This document shows positions 1-9,722 of a stretch of DNA of 64,000 nt, in pieces. Position 1 is the first letter of the stretch, and every line of letters starts with the position of its first letter. Below the pieces are notes generated by a model. It was not told the DNA's origin. It did not search any database and was given only the letters and a program-made list of their open reading frames with translations. The stretch comes from Croceicoccus estronivorus (GTDB lineage Bacteria > Pseudomonadota > Alphaproteobacteria > Sphingomonadales > Sphingomonadaceae), in assembly GCF_001625325.1 (NCBI RefSeq), contig NZ_JRQQ01000001.1, forward strand, positions 434,001-498,000. Reading direction: 5' to 3'. The position numbers and the translations under genes are program-made.

Positions 1-71
1 TGCATCGGCGCCGGTACGCAACACTTCGATCGGCGGCGATTACGAAGGCTGAGCAGGCACCTAACGGTCCA

Positions 72-896
72 TTGACGAAAGCATCGCGAACCCTGCCCCG
101 GATTCCCGGGGCCCCTAAACCGCCCAAGCAAAGCGGCGGCGGAAAATCGGGCGCGACAATCGCGATTTACAGCGTGAAAGGTGGCGTCGGCAAAACCACG
201 CTGGCCGCCAACCTCGCATGGAACTCCGCCGTCACTTCCGGCCGCCGGACTCTCTTGTGGGATCTCGACGCGGCAAGCGGAGCCGGTTTCCTGCTAGGGA
301 TCGATCCCGATGCCGGTAAAGCAGCGGAAACGGTCTTTTCGAAAGAGCGTGATCCGGCGAAGCTGATCCACCACACCGCCTATCCCCAGCTCGATATCCT
401 GCCCGCCGACGAAAGCTTGCGGGCTCTCGACACGCAATTGCTCAATATCGGCAAACGGCGGCGTCTGGCGAAACTGACCGAAAATCTCGGCAAGGACTAT
501 GATCGCATTCTGCTCGATTGTCCGCCGGTATTGAATGAAGTCAGCGCTCAGGTATTGCGTGCGGCGGATCTGGTCATTGTTCCCTTGCCTCCTTCCCCCT
601 TGTCCGCGCGCGCTCTGGAACTTGTGGTGGCACAGGTGCAGGCTGACGGGAAAGGCCACCCGCCTATCTTGCCGGTGCATTCCATGCTCGACATGCGGCG
701 CACCCTTCACCGTCAGGCGCGCGACGCCAATCCCGATTGGCCCGCGATCCCGTATGCCAGTGCGGTAGAACAATGCGCCGTACGGCAATGCCCGGTAGGG
801 GCATTCGCACCCAATAGCCCGGCCGGGGCCGGTTTCTCGAAGCTATGGCTGGCTATCGAACAGAAGCTGGCCAAGGTATCGAAAGCAAAAGGCTGA
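72..896 (+). CDS. ParA/MinD-family P-loop ATPase
   Basis: Deviant-Walker ATPase of the ParA/MinD/BcsQ superfamily, a membrane- or DNA-associated positioning switch. The deviant Walker A motif KGGVGKTT is at residues 36-43 and the Walker A-prime/B region ILLDCPP near 145-151. The first 28 residues are a Pro/Gly/Lys-rich tail before the first beta strand. The start is uncertain: TTG at 72 has no good ribosome site, and the frame stays open to the left edge, so the protein may begin outside the window. It converges on ftsH across a terminator. Which cargo it positions cannot be told; no parB-like partner is visible. Confidence 0.8.
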   Translation: MTKASRTLPRIPGAPKPPKQSGGGKSGATIAIYSVKGGVGKTTLAANLAWNSAVTSGRRTLLWDLDAASGAGFLLGIDPDAGKAAETVFSKERDPAKLIHHTAYPQLDILPADESLRALDTQLLNIGKRRRLAKLTENLGKDYDRILLDCPPVLNEVSAQVLRAADLVIVPLPPSPLSARALELVVAQVQADGKGHPPILPVHSMLDMRRTLHRQARDANPDWPAIPYASAVEQCAVRQCPVGAFAPNSPAGAGFSKLWLAIEQKLAKVSKAKG

Positions 897-899
897 GGT

Positions 900-935
900 G
901 CAAATCGGACCGGGCGCGTACCCGATCCGATTTGC
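900..935. terminator. Bidirectional terminator between the ParA-like gene and ftsH
   Basis: GCAAATCGGA (900-909) and TCCGATTTGC (926-935) form a perfect 10-bp stem. The inner arms CGGG/CCCG (911-914 and 921-924) extend it past one mismatch. A short T run follows on the plus strand. The position between two convergent genes fits a shared terminator. Confidence 0.75.
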
Positions 936-984
936 TTTCCCGTAATTACCCGCTTCCCAGAAGAAGAGGCCGTGATGCTTCGCT

Positions 985-2937
985 TCAGACACCCTGAGGT
1001 GCCGCGCCTCCGGGCCCACCACTGAAACGCTTGCCCGCTTTGGGAATGGCGGAACCGTGGACGGGGCGAATTGCAGCCGGCCCCTTGGGCTCTTCAGGCC
1101 GGTCGATTTTGCCGCTCTTGAGCAGCTCGTCGATCTCCTCGCCGTTCAGCGTCTCATACTCCAGCAAAGCCTGTGCAAGCAGGTGCAGCTTGTCTTCCTG
1201 ACTTTTCAGGATTTCGGTCGCTTGGGCGTGAGCCGTATCGACCAGCCCGCGGATTTCCGAATCGATCAGCTTGTTCGTTTCATCCGATGCCATCAGACGC
1301 TGCGAACCACCCATGCCGAGATAGCCTTCCTGATGCTCCTCATACTGCAGAGGGCCAAGCTTGTCCGACATGCCCCACTTGGTGACCATGTTGCGGGCAA
1401 GGCCAGTAGCATACTGGATATCTGAAGACGCGCCCGACGAAACCTTGTCATGGCCGAAGATGATCTCTTCCGCCACGCGCCCGCCCATGCTGACGGCGAG
1501 ATTCGCAAGCATCTTGTCCCGGTGGTACGAATAATTGTCACGTTCCGGCAGGCGCATGACCATGCCCAATGCACGACCGCGCGGGATGATCGTCGCCTTG
1601 TGGATCGGATCAGATGCAGGCTCATTGATCGAGACCAGCGCATGCCCCGCCTCGTGATAAGCGGTCATCTTCTTCTCATCATCGGTCATGACCATGGAGC
1701 GACGCTCCGCCCCCATCATGACCTTGTCCTTCGCGTCTTCGAATTCCTGCATCGCAACAAGTCGCTTGTTGCGCCGCGCGGCCAGCAGAGCCGCCTCGTT
1801 GACGAGATTGGCGAGGTCGGCACCGGAGAACCCCGGCGTGCCGCGCGCGATGGTGCGCGCATTGACATCCGGCGCCAGCGGAACCTTCTTCATGTGAACG
1901 GTCAGGATCTGCTCGCGCCCGTCAATATCGGGCACCGGCACCACGACCTGCCGGTCGAACCGGCCCGGACGCAGCAATGCAGGGTCCAGCACATCGGGAC
2001 GGTTCGTCGCGGCGATGATGATGATGCCCTCGTTCGCTTCGAACCCGTCCATTTCAACCAGAAGCTGGTTCAAGGTTTGTTCGCGTTCATCGTTGGAGTT
2101 GCCGAGACCATGGCCACGATGGCGGCCCACCGCGTCGATTTCGTCGATAAAGACGATGCACGGCGCATTCTTCTTGGCCTGTTCGAACATATCGCGGACG
2201 CGTGAAGCACCCACGCCGACGAACATTTCAACGAAGTCCGAACCGGAAATGGTGAAGAACGGCACGCCTGCCTCACCCGCGATCGCGCGGGCGAGCAAGG
2301 TCTTGCCCGTGCCCGGGCTACCCACCAGCAAGGCACCCTTCGGTATTTGCCCACCCAACTTTGAAAAGCGGTGTGGGTCGCGCAGGAATTCGACGATTTC
2401 CTGCAGTTCCTCACGCGCTTCGTCGATGCCTGCGACATCCGCGAACGTAACCCGGCCCTGCCGTTCGGTCAGCAGCTTGGCCTTCGACTTGCCGAAACCC
2501 ATCGCACCGGACCCGCCACCTTTCTGAACGTGACGGAGCGCAAAGAAAGCCACGCCGAGAATCAGCAGGAAGGGCAGCGACTGGACGAGAATGTAGAGCA
2601 GGAGGTTAGGCTGTTCGGTGGCCTTGCCTTCAAACTGGACATCGTTGTCTTCCAGCAATTTCGGCAGGCTGGTATCGCCCGGAACGGGAACAGTCGTGAA
2701 CGGCTGGTCGTTCTTGAGCATGCCGGTGATGCGGTCTTCCCCGATTTCAACCTTGCTCACGCTGCCTTCGGCAACCTTCTCACGGAAGTCGGAATAGGGG
2801 ATCTGTACGCCGCTGGGCTGGCTTCCCGCCCCGAACATCGAAACGATAAGCAGCAAGGCAAGGAAAATCCCGCCCCATACCAGAAGGCTTTTTGCCCAAG
2901 GATTCGGGTTGCCGTTAGGCTCTTGCCTGTCACTCAT
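985..2937 (-). CDS. ftsH: ATP-dependent zinc metalloprotease FtsH
   Basis: Membrane-anchored AAA+ protease that degrades misassembled membrane proteins and short-lived regulators such as the heat-shock sigma factor. Two N-terminal membrane helices (about residues 17-36 and 113-134) flank a periplasmic domain. Walker A GSPGTGKT is at 206-213, Walker B IVFIDEID at 261-268, the arginine-finger region near 314-328, and the zinc motif HEAGH at 428-432. The length of 650 residues is normal for the family. A heat-shock-type promoter lies directly upstream. The gene is complete and typical. Confidence 0.98.
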   Translation of the reverse strand: MSDRQEPNGNPNPWAKSLLVWGGIFLALLLIVSMFGAGSQPSGVQIPYSDFREKVAEGSVSKVEIGEDRITGMLKNDQPFTTVPVPGDTSLPKLLEDNDVQFEGKATEQPNLLLYILVQSLPFLLILGVAFFALRHVQKGGGSGAMGFGKSKAKLLTERQGRVTFADVAGIDEAREELQEIVEFLRDPHRFSKLGGQIPKGALLVGSPGTGKTLLARAIAGEAGVPFFTISGSDFVEMFVGVGASRVRDMFEQAKKNAPCIVFIDEIDAVGRHRGHGLGNSNDEREQTLNQLLVEMDGFEANEGIIIIAATNRPDVLDPALLRPGRFDRQVVVPVPDIDGREQILTVHMKKVPLAPDVNARTIARGTPGFSGADLANLVNEAALLAARRNKRLVAMQEFEDAKDKVMMGAERRSMVMTDDEKKMTAYHEAGHALVSINEPASDPIHKATIIPRGRALGMVMRLPERDNYSYHRDKMLANLAVSMGGRVAEEIIFGHDKVSSGASSDIQYATGLARNMVTKWGMSDKLGPLQYEEHQEGYLGMGGSQRLMASDETNKLIDSEIRGLVDTAHAQATEILKSQEDKLHLLAQALLEYETLNGEEIDELLKSGKIDRPEEPKGPAAIRPVHGSAIPKAGKRFSGGPGGAAPQGV

Positions 2938-2962
2938 GTTCGCCGTCCTAGATAATGTCCCG

Positions 2963-2993
2963 CCAATGTAGGGATGGCGGGATGAATGGCAAG
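2963..2993 (-). promoter_or_regulatory. Putative sigma-32-type promoter of ftsH
   Basis: On the minus strand CTTG is followed after exactly 17 bases by CCTACATTGG. This differs at one fixed position from the alpha-proteobacterial heat-shock consensus CTTG-N17/18-CYTATNTNNG. It ends 26 bases before the ftsH start codon. ftsH is a known heat-shock gene in many bacteria; the promoter call itself is a reading by eye. Confidence 0.45.
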
Positions 2994-3020
2994 TTGCCGC
3001 TGGCGCAGATTCGTAACAGT

Positions 3021-3734
3021 TTACGCGTTTGGTGCCCTGCCCGTATCTCGATTGTCGACGATCCGTTCCACCCTCCCGTCGAGCATTTCGATTCTGATGT
3101 CCGCCCGCTCCGCAATATCGAGATCGTGCGTCACGCAGGCAATCGCGCGCCCTTCCTCATGAGCGAGAGCAAGGAGAGTTTCGACTACGCGAGCACTGTT
3201 GTGGCTATCGAGATTACCAGTCGGTTCATCGCCAAGAATGAGCACCGGATCATTGGCCAGGGCGCGCGCAATCGCCACCCGCTGACGCTCTCCGCCAGAC
3301 AGCTTGTCAGGCGTCTTGCCCTCTTTCCCTTCCAGCCCCATCTCCGCCAGCAAGGCCAGTGCTCTGGCCTTCGTTTCCTCGCCATCCAGCCGACCCAGCC
3401 GCCGCATCGGGATCATGACGTTTTCCAGCGCGGTGAATTCAGGTAACAGGAAGTGGAATTGGAAGACGAAACCGAAGCGCTCGAGGCGGACACGCGCTCG
3501 CTCGTCACCGGATAACCCGCTCATTTCCCGCCCTTCGAACAGCAGTTCGCCCTCAGTCGGCCGGTCCAGCAGACCCAGCAGATACAGCAACGACGACTTG
3601 CCGCAGCCCGAAGGCCCGACAATCGCCGTAAAACAACCGGGCTCGATCGCGAGGTCGACTCCCTTCACCAGCGTGATCGGCCGTTCGCCCGGCAAAGTAC
3701 GCCCGAGACCGCGAGCCTCGAGGATGCCGGTCAT
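3021..3734 (-). CDS. ABC transporter ATP-binding protein, LolD/MacB type
   Basis: Cytoplasmic ATPase of a type VII (MacB/LolCDE-like) ABC system. It couples ATP hydrolysis to periplasmic conformational work rather than to classic transport. Walker A GPSGCGKS is at residues 40-47, the signature LSGGERQ at 145-151, Walker B VLILGDE at 164-170, and a switch histidine in CVTHD near 203. Its start overlaps the permease stop by 4 bases, so the two are translationally coupled. It is the last gene of a three-gene operon (adaptor, permease, ATPase). Substrate unknown; the membrane-fusion partner favours export over lipoprotein release. Confidence 0.92.
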   Translation of the reverse strand: MTGILEARGLGRTLPGERPITLVKGVDLAIEPGCFTAIVGPSGCGKSSLLYLLGLLDRPTEGELLFEGREMSGLSGDERARVRLERFGFVFQFHFLLPEFTALENVMIPMRRLGRLDGEETKARALALLAEMGLEGKEGKTPDKLSGGERQRVAIARALANDPVLILGDEPTGNLDSHNSARVVETLLALAHEEGRAIACVTHDLDIAERADIRIEMLDGRVERIVDNRDTGRAPNA

Positions 3735-4981
3735 ACCGCACCTCGCAGGATATCGACCGGGTCCACCCGCGAAGCCTTGCGGGCGGGCAACCAGGCGGCG
3801 ACCACACCGGCAAGAAACGATGCCCCCGCCGCAATCGCATATTGGCGTGGTCCACGGTCGAGCGGGATGCTTTCTTCTTCCCCTGCAATGGGAAAGCGCA
3901 GAGAGCCCAGTATCTCCATCAGGAGATAGCCAAGCATCCAGCCCGCCACCACACCGATTGCGGCCAGCACTATTCCTTCGATCACGAAGATCAGTTGCAG
4001 GTCACGTTCGGAAAAGCCGATGGACCGCATGATGGCAATATCCCGCTGCTTGTCCGAAACACTGTTCGAAACAACTGTATAGATACCAAAGCTCGCCACC
4101 AGCAGGATCGCTGAAACGACCGAATACATGATCACGTTACGCGTTACGAGCAGCGACAGGAATTCGGACGACCGCTCCTGCCAGCTCTCTGCCTTGTATC
4201 CGAACCGCTGCTCCAGCCGCGCAGCGACACGTTCTGCCGCATAGGGGTCCGACAGGTGGATACCGATACGATTGATGATGAACGGACGGCCCAACATCGA
4301 CTGCGCCTCGCGCAGAAGAACGTAGCCACTGTTGGAGGAAAGCTGCGCCTGTCCTTTCTTGAACAGGCCAACGACCCGCATCGACCGCGCTTTCGAAGTC
4401 GATGTGCTGGCAGCGACGATATCACCGACATTGACGCCCAGACGCGAGGCCAGTTCTTCCCCGATGATAATCCCGCCCTGAACCTTCTCCAGGTCCCGCA
4501 GGCGTCCGACACGCAGCTGATCCTCGATCGTGCTGATCTGCGTTTCGATCTCAGGCTCGACGCCGACTATCGCCAAGGCTTCTTCATGGCCACCCAGCCG
4601 CAATGTGACACCGCCAGTCAGACTGGGCGAGGCGAGCGCTCCGGGGATGGCGTCAGCCGCCGCCACGATCGCCGACCAGTCCTTGATCCCTCGCACTTCA
4701 GTGCGAACTTTATAACCGTGCAAGTCCACCGCACCGTCACCAAAGACCCTCGCTCCAGGCTGGGGAGATGGACTGCGCAGTTCATCGGACACGATGATAT
4801 GCGGTGCGGACTCGATCAACTGATCCACGAAATCGTTCTGGCTGCCGACCATCAGTGCCGAAACGGCAAGAAAAAACCCCACGCCTACCGCAACGCCACT
4901 GACAGCGACTACCGTCTGTCGGCGTCGGCGCAAAAGATGGCGCAAAGCGATAGAAACGAGAAAGACGAAGCGCCCGATCAT
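3731..4981 (-). CDS. MacB/FtsX-family ABC permease
   Basis: Inner-membrane permease with the MacB/LolC layout: one N-terminal helix (about residues 22-45), a large periplasmic domain (about 46-285), then three C-terminal helices joined by short loops (about 287-310, 335-357 and 383-400). The length of 416 residues is normal. It overlaps the ATPase by 4 bases on one side and the adaptor by 4 on the other, forming a tight operon. With a HlyD-type adaptor next to it, an efflux assembly (MacAB- or DevBCA-like) is the best guess. No outer-membrane TolC gene is present in the window. Confidence 0.88.
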   Translation of the reverse strand: MIGRFVFLVSIALRHLLRRRRQTVVAVSGVAVGVGFFLAVSALMVGSQNDFVDQLIESAPHIIVSDELRSPSPQPGARVFGDGAVDLHGYKVRTEVRGIKDWSAIVAAADAIPGALASPSLTGGVTLRLGGHEEALAIVGVEPEIETQISTIEDQLRVGRLRDLEKVQGGIIIGEELASRLGVNVGDIVAASTSTSKARSMRVVGLFKKGQAQLSSNSGYVLLREAQSMLGRPFIINRIGIHLSDPYAAERVAARLEQRFGYKAESWQERSSEFLSLLVTRNVIMYSVVSAILLVASFGIYTVVSNSVSDKQRDIAIMRSIGFSERDLQLIFVIEGIVLAAIGVVAGWMLGYLLMEILGSLRFPIAGEEESIPLDRGPRQYAIAAGASFLAGVVAAWLPARKASRVDPVDILRGAV

Positions 4982-5991
4982 GGGCGAACCCTGTCACCAT
5001 CCTCCAGCCCATCGGGCGGATTGACGACAACCCTGTCCCCCACGGCAAGGCCGGACAGGATCTCAACCTTTTCCGCACCTTCTATGCCGATGCCGACTTT
5101 ACGCGCCACGGCACGGCCATCCTTTACCAGCCACACCTGCCCACTATCGACCGCCCCGACCGGGACCAGCAGGGCCTTGTCGTGGCGCCCGGTGACAATA
5201 TTGACTTCCAGCGTAAGCCCGAACGGTAGCGCCGATGCGTCATCCAATCCGATCCGCACACGAAAGGCACGCTGGGTCGGATCACCACCCGGCGTGATTT
5301 CCGTCACCTGCCCCCGGATCACCTTACCGGGCATGGCATCAGTCGACATGAGTACATTCTGGCCGACCTGAACGCGCGGAATGTCGCGTTCGTCCACTGT
5401 GGCAGTCACCCGCGCGCTGCCGGGATCGCCCAACTGCATCAATTCCTTGCCCGGCGTCGCCAGATCGCCCGGTTCGACATCGCGTTTAAGCACTACGCCG
5501 GAAATTCCCGCACGCACGGTCGTCTGATCCAGACGGGCACGCAGAGCGGCGGCAGAAGCGCGCGCGGCCTGGCCCGCTGCCACGGCCTCGTCACGCGCGG
5601 CTCGCGTCACCCAGCCTTGCCGGAACAGGCTGACAGCCCGCTGTTCGGCCAAGGTTGCCCCGCGCGCCTGCGCTTCGGACTGCGCCAACAGGCCACGTTG
5701 TTCTGCATCGTCGAGCAGGATGAGCGCCTGCCCCTTGTTCACGCGAGCCCCTTCTTCGGCCAGAACCTGCCGGACGGGTGCGGTCAGCCGCGCCGAAACG
5801 GATACCGGACGGCGCGCCTCGACATAACCCGTGGCATAGACCAGCTCGACCGCCGGGCCCTGTTCCACCTCCGCGGTTTCGACAGCAGTGGCCCCGGCGC
5901 CCAGCACCAGCCAGGCAGCAAGAGCAAACACGATCAACCCTGCGGCGATCACCCAAGGAAGCCGCCTCCGGAACGCTTTCGTCAAAGCCAT
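4978..5991 (-). CDS. HlyD/RND-type periplasmic membrane-fusion protein
   Basis: Periplasmic adaptor that would link the MacB-like permease to an outer-membrane channel. A single N-terminal anchor helix (about residues 13-33) is followed by the lipoyl half-motifs (around 62-92 and 160-180) split by a coiled-coil hairpin rich in Ala, Gln and Arg (about 93-150), then beta-barrel and membrane-proximal domains. It is the first gene of the three-gene operon and is transcribed away from the SnoaL gene at 6156. The length of 337 residues is normal. Substrate not predictable. Confidence 0.88.
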   Translation of the reverse strand: MALTKAFRRRLPWVIAAGLIVFALAAWLVLGAGATAVETAEVEQGPAVELVYATGYVEARRPVSVSARLTAPVRQVLAEEGARVNKGQALILLDDAEQRGLLAQSEAQARGATLAEQRAVSLFRQGWVTRAARDEAVAAGQAARASAAALRARLDQTTVRAGISGVVLKRDVEPGDLATPGKELMQLGDPGSARVTATVDERDIPRVQVGQNVLMSTDAMPGKVIRGQVTEITPGGDPTQRAFRVRIGLDDASALPFGLTLEVNIVTGRHDKALLVPVGAVDSGQVWLVKDGRAVARKVGIGIEGAEKVEILSGLAVGDRVVVNPPDGLEDGDRVRP

Positions 5992-6155
5992 GTCGGCACA
6001 TCCTTGTGCAAGTGCAAACCGATCCTTTCGCCCACGAAGGCGTGCGTCAAGGCGCTAGAACAATGGACAGCAGGTTCATTGGCCCATATCAAACCCGCAA
6101 GAACGTGCTGGTCGCACCGAACGCGGCCAAAGCCATATATTCGGAGAGGACAGCG

Positions 6156-6602
6156 ATGGACAGGCTCGACAAGCTCGAAGCGGTGGAGGAAATCCGCGCA
6201 CTCAAGGCGCGCTATTTCCGTTGCATGGACATGAAGGACTGGGCCGGCCTGGAAGCCGTGTTCGCACCCGATCTGGTGGCCGATTTCCGCGCGGCAACTG
6301 GCGGCAACGACGACAGCCAGTTGACGCACGGTGCCGCAGCCTACGTGGCGAAACTCGCACCGATCCTGCAGGATGTCGTGACTGTCCATCACGGGCATAT
6401 GCCGGAAATCACTGTGGAATCGCCGGATACAGCGCACGGGGTTTGGGCGATGGAGGACAAGCTGTGGCCTGCCGAAAATTCCTCCCTCCCGTTCCGCAGG
6501 ATGCACGGATATGGCCATTATCATGAACGCTATATGCGACTTGAAGGCGAATGGCGCATCGCCGAAATCCGGCTTACGCGTCTCCGCGTTGATGCCGAAT
6601 AG
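6156..6602 (+). CDS. SnoaL-like (NTF2-fold) protein, HHGHMPEI subgroup
   Basis: Small alpha+beta cone-fold protein of 148 residues, a family that includes isomerases, dehydratases and cyclases in polyketide and steroid pathways. The opening EIRALKARYFRCMDMKDW and the segment HHGHMPEIT are characteristic of the set seen here; the gene at 28842 carries the same HHGHMPEIT block. The reading frame is open further upstream, but ATG at 6156 has a good ribosome site (GGAGAGGA). It leads an operon with an EthD gene and a second SnoaL gene. The exact reaction is unknown. Confidence 0.85.
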   Translation: MDRLDKLEAVEEIRALKARYFRCMDMKDWAGLEAVFAPDLVADFRAATGGNDDSQLTHGAAAYVAKLAPILQDVVTVHHGHMPEITVESPDTAHGVWAMEDKLWPAENSSLPFRRMHGYGHYHERYMRLEGEWRIAEIRLTRLRVDAE

Positions 6603-6620
6603 ACCACGGAGAGTGAAACC

Positions 6621-6983
6621 ATGATCAAATGCATAGCTCTGCTGAAGCGGAAGCCCGATCTTACGCGTGAGCAGTTCATCGAATATTACGAGAAGAACCA
6701 CGCTCCGCTGATTTTGAGCCTTTTGCCCGACATCATCGAATACCGCCGTAACTTCTTTCAGGAGGAGGGCGCATTCACTGCCGCGAACGGCACAGCATCG
6801 GATGTCGATGTCGTCACGGAGATCTGCCTCAAGGACAAGGAAGCACACCAGCGCTTCCTCGCCCGTTCCGCCGAACCGGACGTGGCGGCCAGGATTGCGG
6901 CCGACGAAGAAAACTTTCTGGATCGCGGCGCGACCCGGATGTTCGTCGTCGATGTCCACGCCAGCAAAGTGGAGCCGGCATAA
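6621..6983 (+). CDS. EthD-domain protein
   Basis: A 120-residue dimeric alpha/beta-barrel protein. The N-terminus carries the EthD pattern: strand MIKCIALLKRK, helix LTREQFIEYYEKNHAPL. EthD proteins accompany oxidative degradation genes (first described with ether-degrading P450s); some act as cyclases or decarboxylases and for most the role is unknown. The last base overlaps the first base of the next gene. The longer EthD gene at 32446 begins with a closely similar segment, so the window holds two diverged copies. Confidence 0.8.
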   Translation: MIKCIALLKRKPDLTREQFIEYYEKNHAPLILSLLPDIIEYRRNFFQEEGAFTAANGTASDVDVVTEICLKDKEAHQRFLARSAEPDVAARIAADEENFLDRGATRMFVVDVHASKVEPA

Positions 6984-7441
6984 TGGACCAGACACTGCAA
7001 GCCCTGCTGGACGAACGCGAAATTACGCGCGGTCTTTCCCGTTTCGCGCGAATTCTCGACACCAAGAGCTGGGACGATCTCGGCGATGTCTTCGCGCACG
7101 ACCTCACTTTCGATTATGGCACCGGCGGGGAACAGCAAGGAATAGAAACCTTGCGCACTCTGATGAGGAGCTTTCTCGACAAGTGCGGCGGGACCCAGCA
7201 CCTGCTCGGCAGCATCCTGATCGACGTTGACGGTGACCGTGCGACCAGTCGCGCCTACGTGCAGGCCCGGCATCAGCGCGTGGACGATCACACCGGGCCA
7301 GTTGTCGATTCCAACGGGGAATATGTCGATCAATGGATGCGCCGCCCGGAAGGCTGGCGCATCGTCCGGCGCGATTCCCTTTGGGCCACCCATTCAGGTG
7401 ACCCGGCCATCATCGGCGCCGGACCCGACGACCTGCGCTAG
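6983..7441 (+). CDS. SnoaL-like (NTF2-fold) protein
   Basis: A 152-residue SnoaL-like protein: helix EITRGLSRFARILDTKSWDD, strand region LTFDYGTGGE, and a C-terminal sheet ending RIVRRDSLW. It is the third gene of the 6156-7441 operon, overlapping the EthD stop by one base. The following gene is convergent and lies only 9 bases away; both stop codons sit in one small hairpin. Substrate and reaction are not identifiable. It resembles the gene at 29478 in layout more than the 6156/28842 pair. Confidence 0.8.
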   Translation: MDQTLQALLDEREITRGLSRFARILDTKSWDDLGDVFAHDLTFDYGTGGEQQGIETLRTLMRSFLDKCGGTQHLLGSILIDVDGDRATSRAYVQARHQRVDDHTGPVVDSNGEYVDQWMRRPEGWRIVRRDSLWATHSGDPAIIGAGPDDLR

Positions 7442-7453
7442 CCCACCGGGCTA
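7439..7453. terminator. Hairpin holding both convergent stop codons
   Basis: TAGCCC (7439-7444), loop ACC, GGGCTA (7448-7453). The first arm begins with the TAG stop of the SnoaL gene. The second arm ends with the reverse-complement TAG stop of the kinase gene. The stem is only 6 bp and lacks a T run, so terminator strength is doubtful. Confidence 0.4.
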
Positions 7454-8515
7454 CTCTGCCTGGAGATGAGCATTGTCATCTCCGCAGGCGATCCGCCAGC
7501 CGAGAGCGGCGATTTCCGCCGCTCTCGCACCGTGAACCTTGGCTGCATCGCTGGATGCGTTCCCTTCAAGGGCACGTTTATAGACACCCTGGCGGATGCC
7601 GGCATTGCGGAACATCGCGAAGGCCAGGGCATAACGCCAATGATCGGGGTCTATCGGCGGGCCGCCCGTGTGCTGCCGGTAAAGCCCCAGATATGCATTC
7701 TCTTCCGGGATGCCCAAGGCGGGCAAATCGGAATCTGCCAGGCCCCGATATCCCTCGGCCGTCACGCGCCAGGCCATGACATGCTGAGCCAGGTCGGCGA
7801 GCGGATGCCCCAGCGTCGACAATTCCCAATCGAGTACAGCAATCACTTCCGGCCGCTCTGCATGGAAAATCAGGTTGTCGTTGCGAAAATCGCCATGGAC
7901 GATCCGGCTTTCCTCCAGCCCTGGATCGTTGGCGGGGAGCCATTCGATCAGGCGATCCATCGCTTCAATCGTTTGCGTCTCGGTCGCGCGGTATTGTCTG
8001 GTCCAGCGGGCCACCTGACGGGCAAAATAGTTGCCCGGCTTGCCGAAATCGCTCAACCCGACTGCTACCGGATCGACCGCATGGAGCGTCGCAAGCACAC
8101 GGATCATCTCCGCGTAAATCGCCCCACGGTCACGTTGGGTCATACCGGGCAGGCGGGCATCCCAGAAATTTCTGCCTGCGGCATGTTCCATGACGAAGAA
8201 CGGCGTTCCGACCACTTCCGGGTCTTCACACAGCGCCAGCGGCTTCGCGACCGGCACACCAGTCCCGGCAAGAGCGGCCGTTACGCGATATTCGCGCTCC
8301 ACTGCGTGCGCCGAAGGCAGCAGCACGCCAGGCGGCTTTTTGCGCAAGACCATTCGTGGGTGGCCATCGACCAGAATCGCGTAAGTCGGGTTGGATTGCC
8401 CGCCATCGAACTTGCGCGCTTCCATAGTGCCCGCCAGTTCCGGAAAACGTTCACGCAACCAGGGAGCCAGGCGCGTAAGATCCAGCCGGAACCGGTCGGG
8501 CGTCTCGTCAGCCAT
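7451..8515 (-). CDS. APH-family phosphotransferase, ACAD10/11- or LvaA-like
   Basis: Aminoglycoside-phosphotransferase fold kinase of 354 residues. Visible motifs are the nucleotide-loop lysines LRKKPPG, EREYRV, the catalytic loop HGDFRNDN and the metal-binding DWEL segment ([17 protein letters not shown]). Members placed beside acyl-CoA dehydrogenases include LvaA of Pseudomonas putida and the N-terminal part of eukaryotic ACAD10/11, which phosphorylate 4-hydroxyacyl-CoA. The frame extends upstream, but ATG at 8515 fits the family start and overlaps the dehydrogenase end by 8 bases. A role in hydroxyacyl-CoA activation is inferred from context, not antibiotic resistance. Confidence 0.85.
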   Translation of the reverse strand: MADETPDRFRLDLTRLAPWLRERFPELAGTMEARKFDGGQSNPTYAILVDGHPRMVLRKKPPGVLLPSAHAVEREYRVTAALAGTGVPVAKPLALCEDPEVVGTPFFVMEHAAGRNFWDARLPGMTQRDRGAIYAEMIRVLATLHAVDPVAVGLSDFGKPGNYFARQVARWTRQYRATETQTIEAMDRLIEWLPANDPGLEESRIVHGDFRNDNLIFHAERPEVIAVLDWELSTLGHPLADLAQHVMAWRVTAEGYRGLADSDLPALGIPEENAYLGLYRQHTGGPPIDPDHWRYALAFAMFRNAGIRQGVYKRALEGNASSDAAKVHGARAAEIAALGWRIACGDDNAHLQAE

Positions 8516-9722
8516 GCTTGGCGAGCTCCAGACGGCCGATCTGGAACCGGTGCACTTCATCCGGACCATCGGCGAAACGGATCTTGCGCGCGTGGGCATA
8601 GTATTCGGCCAGGAAGAAATCCTGGCTGATACCCGCAGCGCCATGAGCCTGAATCGCCCAGTCGATAACCCGGCAGGCCATATTGGGGGCCGCCACCTTG
8701 ATCATTCCGATTTCCGCCTTGGCGGCCTTGTTCCCCACGGTGTCCATGCGATGCGCAGCGTGGAGAGTCAGCAGTCGTGCCTGATCGATCAAAATGCGCG
8801 ATTCCGCGATGCGTTCGATAATCACGCCCTGTTCCGCCAGCGGCTTGCCGAATGCAACGCGGCCCTTCACCCGCTTGCACATCGCTTCCAAGGCACGTTC
8901 GGCCATACCGATCATGCGCATGCAGTGATGGATGCGCCCCGGCCCGAGGCGGCCCTGAGCGATTTCGAACCCGCGGCCTTCGCCCAGCAGCATGTTGGAG
9001 GCGGGCACGCGAACATTGTCGAACACCATCTCCATGTGACCATGCGGCGCATCGTCATAGCCGAACACGCTCATCGGGCGCAGCACCGTAATTCCCGGCG
9101 TATCGCGCGGTATCAGGATCATCGATTGCTGCTTGTGCTTCTCGGCAGTCGGGTCGGTCTTGCCCATGAAGATGAGCAATTCGCAATTGTGTTCTCCGAT
9201 ACCGGAAATCCACCATTTGCGTCCGTTGATGACATATTCGTCGCCATCACGGACAATCGAGCTTTGGATATTGGTCGCGTCCGATGATGCCACGGCGGGT
9301 TCCGTCATCACGAAGGCGGAACGGATCTTGCCGTCCAGCAACGGTTCCAGCCACCGCTTCTTGTGTTCTTCGGTGCCGAACCGTTCCAGCGTTTCCATGT
9401 TGCCGGTGTCAGGCGCGGCACAGTTGAACACGACCGGCGAGAAATGAACCCGCCCCATTTCTTCACACAACGGGGCATATTCCAGATTGGTGAGACCCGC
9501 ACCCAGCTCGGATTCGGGCAGGAACAGGTTCCACAGCCCGGCTGCGCGCGCTTTCTCCTTCAATTCGTCGATCAGGGGGATGTGACCCCAGCGATCTCCC
9601 TCGTTGAGCTGCTCGTAATAGAGCTTCTCGTTCGGGTAGATATGCTCGTCCATGAAGGCACGCAGCCGCGCCAGCAGGTCGGCCGTCCGCGGGCTGTGGT
9701 CGAAACCGATATTGCCGCTCAT
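8508..9722 (-). CDS. Acyl-CoA dehydrogenase
   Basis: FAD enzyme of 404 residues that normally makes the 2,3-enoyl-CoA. The N-terminal helical domain is followed by [16 protein letters not shown] (FAD/substrate loop), the beta domain with KWWISG, and a C-terminal helical domain ending [17 protein letters not shown]. It resembles the bacterial dehydrogenases paired with APH kinases (LvaC/ACAD11 C-terminal half). It overlaps the FadB-type gene by 4 bases and the kinase gene by 8, so all are translationally coupled. Chain-length preference unknown. Confidence 0.93.
   Translation of the reverse strand: MSGNIGFDHSPRTADLLARLRAFMDEHIYPNEKLYYEQLNEGDRWGHIPLIDELKEKARAAGLWNLFLPESELGAGLTNLEYAPLCEEMGRVHFSPVVFNCAAPDTGNMETLERFGTEEHKKRWLEPLLDGKIRSAFVMTEPAVASSDATNIQSSIVRDGDEYVINGRKWWISGIGEHNCELLIFMGKTDPTAEKHKQQSMILIPRDTPGITVLRPMSVFGYDDAPHGHMEMVFDNVRVPASNMLLGEGRGFEIAQGRLGPGRIHHCMRMIGMAERALEAMCKRVKGRVAFGKPLAEQGVIIERIAESRILIDQARLLTLHAAHRMDTVGNKAAKAEIGMIKVAAPNMACRVIDWAIQAHGAAGISQDFFLAEYYAHARKIRFADGPDEVHRFQIGRLELAKHG

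Noticed and set aside
2-52. Short open stretch ending in TGA at the left edge, possibly the end of a gene upstream of the ParA-like gene
   Set aside because: Only about 16 codons are visible with no motif. It is compatible with a gene end, but cannot be supported.
3021-5991. lolCDE lipoprotein-release operon
   Set aside because: Only one permease gene is present and a HlyD-type adaptor is encoded with it, so a MacAB/DevBCA-type efflux system fits better.
7451-8515. Aminoglycoside resistance kinase
   Set aside because: The APH fold is present, but overlap with an acyl-CoA dehydrogenase and the beta-oxidation operon favours hydroxyacyl-CoA activation.
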